Assembly (NCBI GenBank): GCA_035578155.1 | Contig: JAPWDM010000022.1 | Coordinates: 3,039,076 to 3,103,075 of the forward strand | Reading direction: 5' to 3' | Origin: Brachynemurus nebulosus | Taxonomy: Eukaryota > Arthropoda > Insecta > Neuroptera > Myrmeleontidae | Length of the DNA stretch: 64,000 bases | Part shown: piece after piece, positions 26,574 through 38,457 of the stretch | Layout of the letters: every line of letters starts with the position of its first letter | Position numbering within the stretch: the stretch's first letter is position 1 | Notes under the pieces: generated by a model | Databases searched by the model: none | Told to the model about the DNA's origin: nothing | What the model saw: the letters and a program-made list of their open reading frames with translations, nothing else | Made by a program: the position numbers and the translations under genes

Positions 26574-27450
26574 GAATTAAAAGATCAAAGAATCCAAAAT
26601 CTGGAAGAAGAAATAAAGGATTTAAAAAGTAAACAAAATTCGAAAAATAACCATCAAAATTTACAAATACCTAAAGTAGGTCAAGCATCTGACGTCAATA
26701 TTGACGCCACGCCTAAAAAATATCAGACTGATGTTTTATCTAACTTAGGCAAACAACAGTACACCAGTGTAGTTGCAAATAAAAAAACAGAGGAAAAACA
26801 AAATATTATATAGTGAAGGAAAAACAAGTACAAATGGAAACAATACCTGAAATAACTCTATCAATAATCAATACAGATCATAAAGACATAAATGATGACA
26901 ATGATGGATTTATTACTGTTACTCGATGAAAGAGAAAAGTAATAAAGCCCATTCGTGGATGTGGTACTAACATGAAAAGATTTCCAATGTGTAGATTCAA
27001 AAGCGTGAATATATTTAGGCCGCTGTGATCAAGATTCTAGCGTAGAAAAAATAAAAAAATCATCTCGTAAAAACATATAAAAATCATGAATTTATTGTTG
27101 ACGATTTAGAAAGTAAAGGGAAATTTAAAAGTTACCGTATAGGAGCAGATAAGAAATTAATAGAAGAATTGTACGATGGAAAAAACTGGCCGATACTAGC
27201 ACTGGTACGGCGTTATATTTTTCGCCGACCAGCAGCATTTTTCAACAACTAATGTTTTTGAAATTTTATACTAGTTGAGAAACGTGCAACTATGATATCG
27301 ATATTTTGATGTGCGAACTTTGAAACGTTATAATAAAATTAATATTTTATATTTTAAATTGTACTGTGACTTTTTATTGTCCATTATTGTATGACGTTTT
27401 GTATACCTTTTTTGGTCTCCAAAAATAAATTTATTATTATTATTATTATG
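26574..27450 (+). pseudogene. Non-LTR retrotransposon: ORF1 remnant and 3' tail
   Basis: A 79-codon frame from 26574 starts with a coiled coil (RIQNLEEEIKDLKSK) and ends at TAG 26811. The reading continues in shifted frames through DDNDGFITVTR (26890) and, after a gap, SKGKFKSYRIGADKKLIEEL and RRYIFRRPAAFFNN with stop at 27250. Next come an AT-rich 3' region and a (TTA)n tail at 27430-27450. Coiled coil, TVTRKKRK and a terminal basic block are usual for Jockey/CR1-like ORF1. No ORF2 lies between ORF1 and the tail, so the copy is internally deleted, or the element encodes ORF1 only. Confidence 0.65.
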
Positions 27451-27572
27451 AATGCTGTATTTCTTTTGTTGCATAATAACTTAATTGATTTAAATTGTTA
27501 GCAAAAGTAATACAAACAGAAACCGTCAGTGCTGAGTGGCCCGTCTGTGATTTTTAAATCGTCAGTTTTGCC

Positions 27573-28351
27573 CATGTCCCTGCCACTCTGCATATAGTCC
27601 ATTATAAAAAATGGACCGTATTCTGACGCCGCTGTAACTAATATACCAGATGGCGTTGATGTATAGGGATAAAATTAGAGTCGGGACATGAGTTTCGATA
27701 GTTCGCTATTTTTCATCAGATTCATCTAAACTAAATTGGAAATAAATAAAATATATAAAAAAATACTTCAACTCAACCTAGAAAGATTAATTATATTAAA
27801 AAATTTTAATTTTTCGTTAACACGTAACTTGGTGACGATAATTTTGTACTCAATCATATGATAATTAATTTTGACATCTATTTGATGAAAAATGCTCACA
27901 TGTCCCAACTCTATTTAGTATATCCCCCACAGAACAAATAGAACGAATTAACTATCTCTTTTCTGCAATCACTTATGTGCTTTTATGTGCATCTTAGGCT
28001 GCTTAGTGTCATTTGCTCAGTACCCGTCGCTGAGTGTAAGTCAGTCAAACAACAATGCATTTGGTTGTTGTTAGCATTGTAGAACCCGCACAAGTATCAC
28101 ACATATGTATGCGAACCAAGGTCACGTGCACCACCGTTCACTCACACTAACAGAGTTTACCGCACAAATACAAAGTAAACACCGTGCACGTATACAACAT
28201 ATTTTCTATCTCAAGTGGTTACACTGGTTCTAGTAGTATAGAGATAGATATTTTTTCTCTAGTGCTCTATGATACCCTCTATACCGTTAGCGCCACGTAG
28301 CAAACTGTGACATTCAATGGTCCGTCCTTGAAAACAAGTGGCAGGGACATG
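27573..28351. mobile_element. hAT-type MITE, CATGTCCCTGCCACT ends
   Basis: Perfect 8-bp duplication GTTTTGCC at 27565-27572 and 28352-28359. Ends are CATGTCCCTGCCACT and GTGGCAGGGACATG. Internal GGGACATG and CATGTCCC words near 27685 and 27899 suggest a second family member nested inside. Non-coding. Confidence 0.88.
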
Positions 28352-28359
28352 GTTTTGCC

Positions 28360-29251
28360 CGACTGTTAAAAAGGTTGGGCAGCCTTGTTATAAACTGTCC
28401 AAATATTAGAAGAGGGAAAGTCTACTTGTATATACATTAAAGTGAGAGAACAGTACATAGAATACTTTATTAAATAAATGTTTGTACACAACTTTGTTCC
28501 TCTATTTCTCCATTATTTATTGACGGATTTCAAAAATTTTTTTACCAATTTATCTATTAGTTTTGGTCTATATTTTAGCTAAATGTAACTACATATTACA
28601 TTTTCCATATCACCGTACTTTTCCATTGGCCCATTATTTCGGGTTATATTTAGCGAAAGAGACTAAAAAAGAAAAATAATAATAAATAAATAAAGCAGTT
28701 AAACTAAATAAATAAAAATATTATTTAATACCATTTAAATACTGTACATAAAAAATTACAATTGTTTTTTAAAATTTTAATAATTCATATGATAATACAA
28801 AGTATATTACTGACATTATCCATAATTCATAAAATGAGCGTATATATAATAATTCTGTAATCTGTAGAATGGGGGGAAAAAATTAATTATAATAAAATTT
28901 GAGAAATTATTTTTAGAATAAGACATATTAATTGTTATTTAACACTAAATCTAGGGGACAATAAAATGTTAATAATAATTTTTAATTGACTTGAAAAAGG
29001 CCTGAATCCACGTGGCGATTGGAGCCAAATTTTCAATATAAACGTTTTTTATTTTCCAAGACACTGAGGTGCATTATTTATCTTTTTAGAGATTATGGCA
29101 CACATATCTGTGTGCTCTCGGCGTTGACGTTCATTATCAAATTTTAAAAAGTTTTAGCAAGTTCCTCAAGATTGTAGTACAATTATATGTATAAAAAAAT
29201 TTTGTTATTATTTAAATAACAAAATAACATAATTAATATTTAAAAATTGAA
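28360..29251. other. AT-rich, nothing recognised
   Basis: No frames or repeats shared with the rest of the window. A slightly GC-richer patch lies at 28990-29140 (AAAGGCCTGAATCCACGTGG) and has no assignment. Confidence 0.35.
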
Positions 29252-29440
29252 ATACATTGGACTCTCGATTCTGTCATAAATGCTGGGGCCAGGGTGGGGT
29301 TAATGATTTACATTAAACAATAATTATTTAGTGTAATGAAACCACGATTCTATATGTTACAATTCTGATAATCACTCCCGATTCTGGCCCTCCCCACTCT
29401 GGCCCCAACATTTATGTGACAGAATCGAGAGTCAATGTAT
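29252..29440. mobile_element. Palindromic MITE, 189 bp
   Basis: Arms of about 50 bp starting ATACATTGGACTCTCGATTC, with the inner segment GGGGCCAGGGTGGGG mirrored as CCCCACTCTGGCCCC. Confidence 0.85.
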
Positions 29441-30032
29441 TTAATATTTCATTTTATGCAAGGTTGTGGATTTATTTTAATAGACGAGTTGAGAAAATTT
29501 TAAAAATGTTTTAAACTATTTATGTGTATGAAATTATGAACAGTTTTGTGCTTATCTAGATAATGTTATCTGCATTTTTATCTAGGTAAAATATCGTGTA
29601 AAAACAGAATTAGGTGTAAGTATAAACTTTGAAGTCAAAGTTTCATAATAAAAAGTATCTGTAGAATTAGATATAATTAAATAAAGAAATTATTTAAAAT
29701 ACAATTTACTTTTTGGGTATACCTAATATGTAATTAATATATTCAATTTTATTTATTATTTCTGAAAATATTATCTTATCTGTTATCTTTGCCTAGATAT
29801 TCTAAATTATGTTATTATATTCTCAATTATGTTATATATCTGGTTGTGATCATCAGCGTGTTAAAATAATTTCTCTACTTCTCATTATACGTAAACGTGG
29901 ATATTATTTTTTGAATATGCAGGTCTAACTCTAGTTATAGATAAACTCAACTTATAATACTGCCCGTAATTCCACTCAACTCATTGATAAATCATACGTA
30001 TGCACCCATTAACTCAGTTAGTACCATAGAGG
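29441..30032. other. AT-rich, nothing recognised
   Basis: No coding or repeat signal identified. Confidence 0.35.
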
Positions 30033-30373
30033 ACATTTGTGTCGATGTATTTCAAATGCGCCTAAGTCCACTACCGACAATTTCATGTTTTTTCATACTG
30101 TCTAATTTTCGATCTTAACAGGCGTATTTTCAAGTATATAAATCGAGCCTAAGTTCACTCTATCTCATGGAAATGATGATTAAAAGATTGGATATTTTTT
30201 CAAAGTCACCTAAGTCCCTTGTAGATTACAAATCAAACGTGCCTAAGTCCATTACAGCCAATCAAAATGGGCTCTGCACTTTTCATAGGCATTATTCTTG
30301 TTCGTTAAAGTGCATGATTCAAACCAGGAGTCTTTGTTTTTGCTTAAATTATTGATAAATTAATACAAATTAT

Positions 30374-30727
30374 AGGTGTTTTCCAACTACCAGAACACAG
30401 TGCGCATTAATGCCGCACAATGCTGCATTTGCGAGCATTAATTGGAACAGATTGGTTGTCAAATGACATAAAATGTATTTTGATAATTAATTTCAGTGTT
30501 ATCAAATATTAATTAACAATTGTGTATGATAAAAATACGTCAATGATGGCCAACTTAAAAGAAAAAAGACTTAAGATTTCATGTTTACTTGTTGGTATAG
30601 AGCAAAAAAGTAGAGAGCAAAAAAGTTATCAAATGCCCAATTGTGCGAGGCGTTGCGGTAATTGGAACACTCAGTGCTGAGCATTATGCCGCATAATGCG
30701 CTTTTGTGCCGTAATTGGAAAACACCC
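30374..30727. mobile_element. MITE, GGTGTTTTCCAA ends
   Basis: Inverted ends AGGTGTTTTCCAACTAC and GTAATTGGAAAACACCC. Inside are repeated GCGCATTA/TAATGCGC and AATTGGAACA words. Confidence 0.8.
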
Positions 30728-31613
30728 AATGTCTCCTAATTTAGCAAAAAAGAAGAGTCTATCATGTAGTAATTCAAGAAAAAAGAAACAGTAGAAAAAA
30801 AGTTTTCTCAATTTAATTCACTTTTTTCTTAAATTAAGTATTGGCACGTACTGGGAAGTACAATTATGTAACAGGACCGTATCGAGGTGTAATAATTTGA
30901 ATATATACTGATTTAGTTTTAATAATATCTAATAAAGATCTGTGTTGTATGGGAGCGTAAGTAAATATCGTACCTATCCAACTTTTTGTAAAAAAAAAGA
31001 AAAACATAATCTTAAGAAGTTTTGGATTTCGTGTAATTGTTTTGATATTAAATTGAGTTGTTGTTTAGATATTTTTAAGAAAATTGTTGTTTTATTTCCA
31101 ATTTAACTTCTATTTTTGTATTGTTAAATTAAAACCCAGAAGAGATTTTTTTGTACATTCCCAAAAACAAGTTTTTTATTTAATTCTTATTTTATATAAT
31201 TAGCGATTCATATGGTATTTAGAGTAATTTATCTAGTTAATGTGGAGTTTAAAAATAAATCGTGTGGAATAGTATTTTGTATTTTTATTTTCACTGGTAT
31301 TATGTTGAGTTCACCCCTGTAAGTAGATTTTATACATGGCTAAGTCACCTTATTGCATATCATAATCGGCTAAGTCCATAACTCTTTTATTTCAATCGTA
31401 CCTAAATCCATATAGTATATACCAGACTTGCTTAAGTCCAAAATTTAAATGGTAATATTTCAAATTTTAACGGACATTTTATTATTTTTTCTTTTTAAGG
31501 ATTGCCAAAATTAACATATTAAATTTATTATACCCTGTACACATTTCTTAGAATTACAGATAATAAAAAATTGAAAATACACGATTTCTCAATTTTTGTT
31601 TACATGTGACTTA

Positions 31614-32081
31614 AACGGCCCCTACACGCTCAATAATATTGCACAAAATCTAAGGTGGCACAATATTATTGATCGTCTGTAGGTTATATTGAAGGGTTGT
31701 ACAATATATTGTGCTGATCAAAAACAGTTTGAAATATATTGTGCAATGAATGAATATTGTAACGTCTGTAGGCTTTGCAAATATTATTGCACAATATGAC
31801 TATTTATTTAAGTTTCAATTTATTAATTGTTTTGTAATACCATATTTGATGGCTATTCATTGAATCAGTTTGCCTTATTAATTTGAAAGAGTAATTATTT
31901 ACTGCTTCGCAACATCTTTATCACTTAATATTTAAAATTAAACAACAATTCAATTATTGTATAATTCCTACATTCAATTTATTGTACAAATTTCTTTTAC
32001 AAATTATTGAACCGTCTGGAGGGAAGTTCAATAAATTGCACAAGTTGATTGCACAATATTATTGAGCGTGTAGGGGCCGCT
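31614..32081. mobile_element. Harbinger-type MITE with CAATAATATTGCACAA words
   Basis: Flanked by TTA on both sides (31611-31613, 32082-32084). Removing it and one TTA rejoins the host repeat (GACTTAGTC). Ends are ACGGCCCCTACACGCTCAAT and ATTGAGCGTGTAGGGGCCG. CAATATTGCACAA-like words recur inside. Confidence 0.85.
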
Positions 32082-32271
32082 TTAGTCATATTTGATATGC
32101 ATCGACACATTTAGCCTTGGTTCACACTATCGCGCCGCTCTTCATACGCTTTCAGTTCGATAAAATATTCTTACACAAGAAACAATGAATGTCTTCACAT
32201 TAACGCTCCGATCCAGGATGATATCAGTCGCGGTCTAGTCGTATAGTATCTTCAATACCAATACCACTTAA

Positions 32272-32940
32272 GGGGGGAGGATCCTCCAGAACTTTCAAAT
32301 TTTTCATTTTTTTGTTTGCTTTAAAGTTCATTTGAATCTTAAAGAATATATTTCCAATGTTTTAAGCCCAATAGAAAGATTATCTCAGATAACAATAAAC
32401 TGCTTTTAACTCTACTTTTCAAGAACGAAACCTTTTTAATAGCGTTTTTGTCAAAACAGGTTTTTTTCCGCGCCGTGGAACATAACTTAGAAGTTATTAA
32501 GGTATTAACTTGAAATTTTGTACAGATATTCTTTAAGATATTGGCCTTTGCATGTACCTCAAATTTTGCATAAATTATTACTATAAATATTGTTTATAAC
32601 AATTTGTTTATAAAAAAAGTGAAATTTTTTCTTTTTGATTTTAAATTGTGAAAAAAAAAATTTTTCGTATCAGAAATAGGTATATGCAAAGCGTAATGAC
32701 TTATTTTAATAAAATTGTTTTGTCCGATTGAATTCAGTTCATTACAAGAGGCTGGGCATTCCACGGCGCAAATTAAAGGAGTCAACTTGGAACAGCTGTA
32801 GCGCCACCATTTTTTCAATTTTTACGAGTGAATATATCATAACATGTACTATACTATGTAACTTCATTTGATACAATAAATGTATCCAGTTTCTTAAAAA
32901 AAAATATTAAAAAACCTGTTGCCTGGAGGACCCTCCCCCC
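32272..32940. mobile_element. TTAA-target MITE (piggyBac/Kolobok type), 669 bp
   Basis: TTAA at 32268-32271 and 32941-32944. Ends GGGGGGAGGATCCTCCAG and CTGGAGGACCCTCCCCCC. The inner pair TTCCGCGCCGTGGAA and TTCCACGGCGCAAA is also inverted. Non-coding. Confidence 0.88.
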
Positions 32941-33379
32941 TTAAGTAAGGCTGCGTTCGGTTTTATCAGTTTGATAGTCAATCATATTATAATTTGATCG
33001 TCAACTGAGCAGTCAGTTAATGTAAATGACAATTGCAAATTCATCAGTTGATTACGTTGACATTGATTGAGTGTGTCGAGTCAATGCAGGATCGGTATAA
33101 GGTATGTACCAACAAACACTCAAGTAATTCTCGTTTTAATGAGCATGCGCATAGTTGACTTGACTGTTCCAACTAGGCAGAATTGTAATTCCAGTTTACA
33201 CACAGTTTGAAATTCTGTGTTCCAACAAGTGTTTAAATCTAATTCTGAACTCACCCGAATTGATTTTTAAAATTCTTGCTTCAGAGTAAGTATTTCAAAT
33301 CCTAGACATGCGCATTAACGAAAATTTAAATTTTAACGTTATAATTTAAAAACTTAAATAATAAACAGACAAATTTTAA

Positions 33380-34112
33380 TAGTCCAATAGCACTAATTTT
33401 AAACCCTATCTCACTAAACATTAATTTTAGAATAGATATAAAAAAATTTTAAAAAGAGATTCTTGTAGGGATTACCGAGGAGAATATTTGTGTAAAATGT
33501 GAACTCCCGGAAATGTTTTTTTATATTGTTTAAACAATATTGAAAATTCATAAATAGTGTTTTTTGACCTTTCACCGCTTACGTAGCGAAAACGGTGATA
33601 TATACATTAAAAAGTGTTAAGACCTTTTTTGTAGAGAATCGAATTCTCTACAAAAAAGTTAGCAAGAGCACCTGCCTATCTTGTACAGGTGAAAAGATAC
33701 AGCGCTCCAAACGCGCACTCAAAAATCCACTTTTTTTAGCGTTCCGGCAGGGTGTGCCGTCTGGAACCTTACCGGAACGCTAGAAAAAATGAATTTTTGA
33801 GTGCGCGTTTGGAGCGCTGTATCTTTTCACCTGTATAAGATAGACAGGTGCTCTCGCGGACTTTTTTGTAGAGAATTCAATTTTCTACAAGAAAGATCTT
33901 AACACTTTTTAATGTATCTATCACCGTTTTCGCTATGTAAGCGGTGAAAGGTAAAAAAAGCTATTCATGATATAAAAAAAATAACATTTCCGGGAGTTAA
34001 CATTTTGCACAAATGTTCTCCTCGGCAATCCCTACAAGAATCTCTTTTTAAAAAATTTTTATGTTTATTCTAAAATTAATGTATAGATAAAATTTAGTGC
34101 TATTAGACTATA
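33380..34112. repeat. Near-perfect 733-bp palindrome (arms 368/341, loop 24)
   Basis: Arms start TAGTCCAATAGCAC and end GTGCTATTAGACTA. Matching inner segments include CACCGCTTACGTAGCGAAAA, GCGCTCCAAACGCGCACTCA and TAGCGTTCCGG, with few mismatches along about 350 bp. The loop is 33748-33771. Nested shorter hairpins lie in each arm, for example TTGTAGAGAATCGAATTCTC. A transcript would fold into one long double-stranded RNA. Confidence 0.92.
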
Positions 34113-34171
34113 AGTTTGAATTGTTCTGTCAAAAGACAAATTTCAAATTTTTGATTTCATTTAATTGCTAT

Positions 34172-34602
34172 TAGTGATGAGCAAATGCAAGACCAAGACC
34201 AAGACTTGGCAGTCTTGGTCTTGGTCTTGTTCTTGCATTAAGAATCTTGGTCTTGGTCTTGCTAGAGCAGTTTGAGTCTTGGTCTTGGTCTTGCAAAATG
34301 CAGTCTTGGTATTGGTCTTGGTCTTGGTATTGCTAAAAATCTTGCACTTTCTTGCATTTTTTTATTAGCGAATTTTTTTCTTCTAAAATCAGAATTTTCT
34401 CTCTATACGGTATTAATTATACTTTTAAACTATTTAAATAATTTAGCAAGAGTCTTGCTTTTTTCTTGCTATAGTCTTGGTCTTGCTCACTTGAGTCTTG
34501 GTATTGGTCTTGCAGCCATACTTATAGTCTTGGTCTTGGTCTTGCAAAAAATGCAAGACCAAGACAAGACTGCAAGACCAAGACTAATTTTGCTCATCAC
34601 TA
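34172..34602. mobile_element. hAT-type MITE filled with GTCTTGGTCTTG words
   Basis: Perfect 8-bp duplication ATTGCTAT at 34164-34171 and 34603-34610. Ends TAGTGATGAGCAAA and TTTTGCTCATCACTA. More than 20 copies of CTTGGT/ACCAAG words in both orientations surround an AT-rich core (34340-34450). The 149-codon frame through it is a repeat artefact. Confidence 0.9.
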
Positions 34603-35632
34603 ATTGCTATAATAGCTATATATTTTTTTTTAAATTAGCAAACAGGTATACTTTCATAATTTATTTTATAAATATTTATATTATTTTAGTAAGTAATAAA
34701 GTAAAATATGAAGTAAAGTAAAAAAAAAAACGGTTCCTACTTTTTATTTAAAAATTAACGTATTTTAAAGTACATAATAATTTTTTAGTGGATATATTAT
34801 TTGTAAATATTCTTTATAGTATAGAAAGTATAGAATATATAACCCAAGTCTTTAGTAGAGACATCTTTTGAAATTCCTAAGAATTAATATAAACGTTTCT
34901 ACATATTAAATACCGAACTGAAGTTCTGAATTGAATTTGATTTGACCTTCAAATGACATCGAATTCGACATTTATCGAATTTAAAATACTGGATTCACTC
35001 GAACTGAAAATTCTCATGTTTGTTGGAATATACCTTAATCATCTGCAAAACCGAATGAGTGACAAAAATCATCTGCAAAACCGAACGAATGACAAAAATC
35101 ATCTGCTGTGCAGATGGCAAAAACGAACGCAGCCTAATATTTTATCGGAGCGATATCAGACTTGTACCGATAGTGTCAACATTTTTTTGATTCCACCCCA
35201 CTCCGTGTGTATTCAGTTACCATAATAAAATATTTTATCGAACTGAGACCGAACTGGGAGCGTATCGAAAGCGGCATTATACATAATGTTGATCGAGTAC
35301 GAACAGGTACCGGCACCGTAATGTGAACACACGATATTACCGGAGTCCGGAGCGAGACTGGAACAGGAACGTATCGATATCAGTACTATAGTATAGATCG
35401 AGGCTTCTTATGATTCTAGGTACATATATTGTGTGGTTTGTTAATAGGTTGAGTTGCCTATAATTGGAATTACGCTTTGTTTTCAATTTATACTGAGTCA
35501 ATGTTGTATGTTTTTATTGCTTGTTTGAAAAAATTTTCCTCTGAAGAGGTTAATTTGTTAAGAACGGAAAATTCCATTTTTCCTAGATAACATATAAATC
35601 TTAAAAAAAAGAATTTTTCGTTACCCAATTAA

Positions 35633-35915
35633 CCCATTAGCACCCACCGTACACGCTTGTGTACACCTATCAAATGGACTTTTTTTTATTTAAAACATAT
35701 TCTACTTAAAAAAAAGTAACTTCAAAGTGTTATCAAATTAACGTTCTGCGTGAAAAGTTTCTGTTGAGGACAATTCCGCCCACCATACACGGGCTCTGTG
35801 CACGTGTAGAAGTTACACAATTGAAATCGTTTTCATCATTTTCTAGATTTCCACCTTATTTTCATTAATTTAATCCATAAAAAAATAAAACAGTTTCACC
35901 ATGGGCGTTAATAGG
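35633..35915. mobile_element. TTAA-target MITE, 283 bp
   Basis: TTAA at 35629-35632 and 35916-35919. Ends CCCATTAGCACCCACCG and CATGGGCGTTAATAGG. Contains mirrored CACCGTACACG and CACCATACACGGGC words. Confidence 0.82.
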
Positions 35916-35919
35916 TTAA

Positions 35920-36984
35920 CTAATAAAATTAATTTACTTGTTAAAAACATCTTTTAAATCTTCTTAAATATAGTTTTTTTATAGTTACTATCACATGAAT
36001 TAAGAAATTACACATAAAATTTTATATTAAAGCCTTTTAAGTAGTATTTGTAAAAAATAATCTGTATAGATAAAATATTATTCACAATTAGAAATTAAAG
36101 ATTATTTATGATTTAGTGATTTTTTTGTACATAAGTGAAATACATTTGTACTATAAAGGGGCAAATATTGCCAAAATTTTAAGGATAAAATATTATTTTT
36201 CTATAATACATAATGTGCCAAATAAATAAATAATATACAAGTGGAAAAACATTAAATTTATAAAAAAAACAAACAGTCTAAGTTCAGAAATGAATTGAGT
36301 GATGAAAATTATTCACCTGGAATTAATGTACATATAATAATCTTGTAGTATGCATAGTACTTATCACAAAAGTTAATGTTGTCACCTAGTAAACTGGTCA
36401 GATTTTATTTAAACCGAAATTGTTTATCTACACGAATAAGAAAGAGTAATATATTTTTTCTACTCCTGTTGAAGAACACACTCATTATATATCTGTTAAT
36501 TGTTGAGAAAGTTAGGCATTATTCAAAGGTGTGAAGGAATGACCTCAATACCTTTTTGACCAATGAAATCACAATGGTATTAACCATTATTCAATGGCTT
36601 TGCGATTGTTTTGTGATTAATGTATGTATCAAATTTTAATTTAATGTATGTTCCGTAGTAACGCGCAAGTAAACAAAGTAGTATATATTTTGTTTTGATC
36701 GTTTTATACATATTATACAAACATTTAATAAAATTAGAAATAGATTAAAAATTTGATTTAAAATTTATATTCAATTTTATTTACATCAAAAAGGAAAAAA
36801 GTAGAAAAAATATCGTATTCTACTCGCTTGCAGTGGCTATTACTCATTCAGATGCATTACGACACTCGCCTCGTGTTGCAATTTCATTTTTGTGAGTAAT
36901 AACCAGTGGTAATAGCTATCATTACTAGCTAGTTGAATAATATACTATTCATTTTTTTTTTTTTAACATTCTTTCATATGTGGA
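35920..36984. other. AT-rich, short hairpins only
   Basis: No gene. A short inverted pair TGGCTATTACTCA and TGAGTAATAACCA lies at 36834-36907. Nothing else is assignable. Confidence 0.35.
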
Positions 36985-38262
36985 CATGGTTCTGTAAATT
37001 CTATGTTACAGTGACAGAACTGAAAGTCACGTGTTACATAAATGTAGAAATGGTGACCGAACTTAATGTATTCAAAAAAGTGTCTAAAAAGAAGAGGACA
37101 TTCGTGTGCCTTGGATACCAAAGCGGTACAGTACTTATTCTCAAATGGAAACACTCCCAAATGGAAACGCGAGCTTCTATATCTTTCTTAGCTTTTGAAT
37201 AGAATCTTCTGGAATCTTTTTCAATGTTCAACTTATAAGGAATGTTACGGAAGTGTTACCTTGCGATTTCGTTCATTTTAATATATATTGTAGTACTTGA
37301 CAAAGTAACAAACATATTTTAATTTTACGTGCCCAATCGCATATTTAAGGGGTAAAACACCCCTTTAAAAATTTGCTGAAAAATCATATTTTGGTATTTT
37401 TCTCATATGAGCCCTTAAGCAATTTTGATGAAGAGTGGTCAAAAGATTTAGACTGAGATTACATCGTTATAGAATTTTCTTCATTGTGGTCACTTAATTT
37501 TTAAGGGGTTAAACACCCCTAAGAGTGGGTTTATTAAAAATTTTTTAGGGAAATCATAGCTCAAATTCTTTAAAATTCTGGAAGAAGGCTACAAGTTATT
37601 AGTTACTAAATAATACGTTTTACCCACTGTAATGGTGCGGCGTAACGGGGGGGGGGGTTATGGGATGGCTGTATATAAGAATGAAATTTTTAACAAAAAT
37701 TAAATATTTAGGATTTTCCCTATTATAAAATTTATAAAATATAGGAAAAATCTAGTTAATTAGTAATCCCTTGACTTGAAATAGATAGTTTTGAAACTTT
37801 TAAAGTAGCTTTATGAGAAAAACTCTAGGATTGCAGTTTGTAATTAAGTGTTATGTATTATGAAATCAGAAATAGTGCAAAAAAAATACAGGTAAAAAGA
37901 TAAATTGTTTCAAGATGTTGATAAAAGAGCATTTTAGCTAAATACCGGTAAAAAAAAGTGCCCTTTTAGTAAATTAGTGGAGTGGATATTATTCGAGTAC
38001 CTACCATTAACGAATTAACACCTACCGAAAAAGAAACAACAGTCATGGTAATACCTAAAGGGACTACGGGGGGATGCAACCACTACAGGCATATCGATTC
38101 CGAATATGGAAGAATTTTATTAAGCGGTTTTCGGATAGTATAATGTTACTAAATTACGATATCAATCCTTCATTCTCGTAACAACATAATAAAGCTGCAA
38201 TCATTAATTCATAACCAGTTTTCTTCTCCTCGATCTCAAAACTTATTCCGTTATTCTTAGTA

Positions 38263-38457
38263 CAAAAGCGGATACATAAAAGGCCAGAAAAATTTGAGAA
38301 TCCAGTTGCATTTACTCTCCAAGATAATTTGTCCCCCAAATGTGAAATTGAAGGTTTTGAAGAATTATCTATTATAAAATGTTCTTGGTGCAAGAAATCG
38401 CTCTGCTTAAAACACTGCTTTGAAGAATTTCATTACTGCGAAAATTATTATCCATAG
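38263..38457 (+). pseudogene. Cysteine-rich terminal exon of an unknown transposon protein
   Basis: Behind a plausible acceptor (TTATTCTTAG, ending 38260), 64 codons run from QKRIHKRPEKF through a zinc-knuckle-like cluster CSWCKKSLCLKHCFEEFHYC to a stop at 38457. The C-x2-C-x4-C-x2-H spacing and C-terminal position recall cysteine-rich ends of DDE transposases such as piggyBac, but I cannot name the family. Upstream sequence shows stops in all frames, so the rest is decayed. Confidence 0.45.

Larger units (their letters stand above)
30033..32113. mobile_element. 2.1-kb element with 31-bp CCTAAGTCCA subterminal repeats, broken by two MITEs
   Basis: Inverted ends around TTTGTGTCGATGTATTTCAAAT (left, 30036) and ATTTGATATGCATCGACACA (right, 32089). 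The word CCTAAGTCCA recurs at 30061, 30148, 30209, 30241, 31339, 31369, 31401 and 31431 with gaps close to multiples of 30-32 bp. MITEs at 30374-30727 and 31614-32081 interrupt it. No coding frame. Confidence 0.65.
33101..35034. mobile_element. Element with GGTATGTACCAACAAACA ends
   Basis: Left end GGTATGTACCAACAAACA and right end TGTTTGTTGGAATATACC are complementary. It contains the large palindrome at 33380-34112 and the hAT MITE at 34172-34602. Confidence 0.6.
32949..35134. mobile_element. Harbinger-type MITE, GGCTGCGTTCGG ends, containing further insertions
   Basis: TAA duplications at 32946-32948 and 35135-35137. Ends GGCTGCGTTCGGTTTT and AAAACGAACGCAGCC. The right subterminal zone (35037-35125) has the 30-bp repeat ATGACAAAAATCATCTGCAA-AACCGAACGA, shared with 13387-13560. 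Confidence 0.82.
32113..35405. mobile_element. Outermost MITE of a nested stack
   Basis: The left part (32113-32267, AGCCTTGGTTCACACTATCG, ATACGCTTTCAGTTCGATAA) and the right part (35138-35405, read inverted: CAGTTCGATAAAATATT, ATACGCTCCCAGTTCGG, AGCCTCGATC) are complementary. They are separated by insertions at 32272-32940 and 32949-35134. Confidence 0.6.

Noticed and set aside
30061..31441. Regularly spaced repeats as a CRISPR array
   Set aside because: The repeated word is only about 10 bp and degenerate, without unique spacers of constant length, in a eukaryotic transposon.
34272..34721. 149-codon frame rich in Leu-Gly
   Set aside because: It reads through GTCTTGGTCTTG repeats of a hAT MITE; a repeat artefact.
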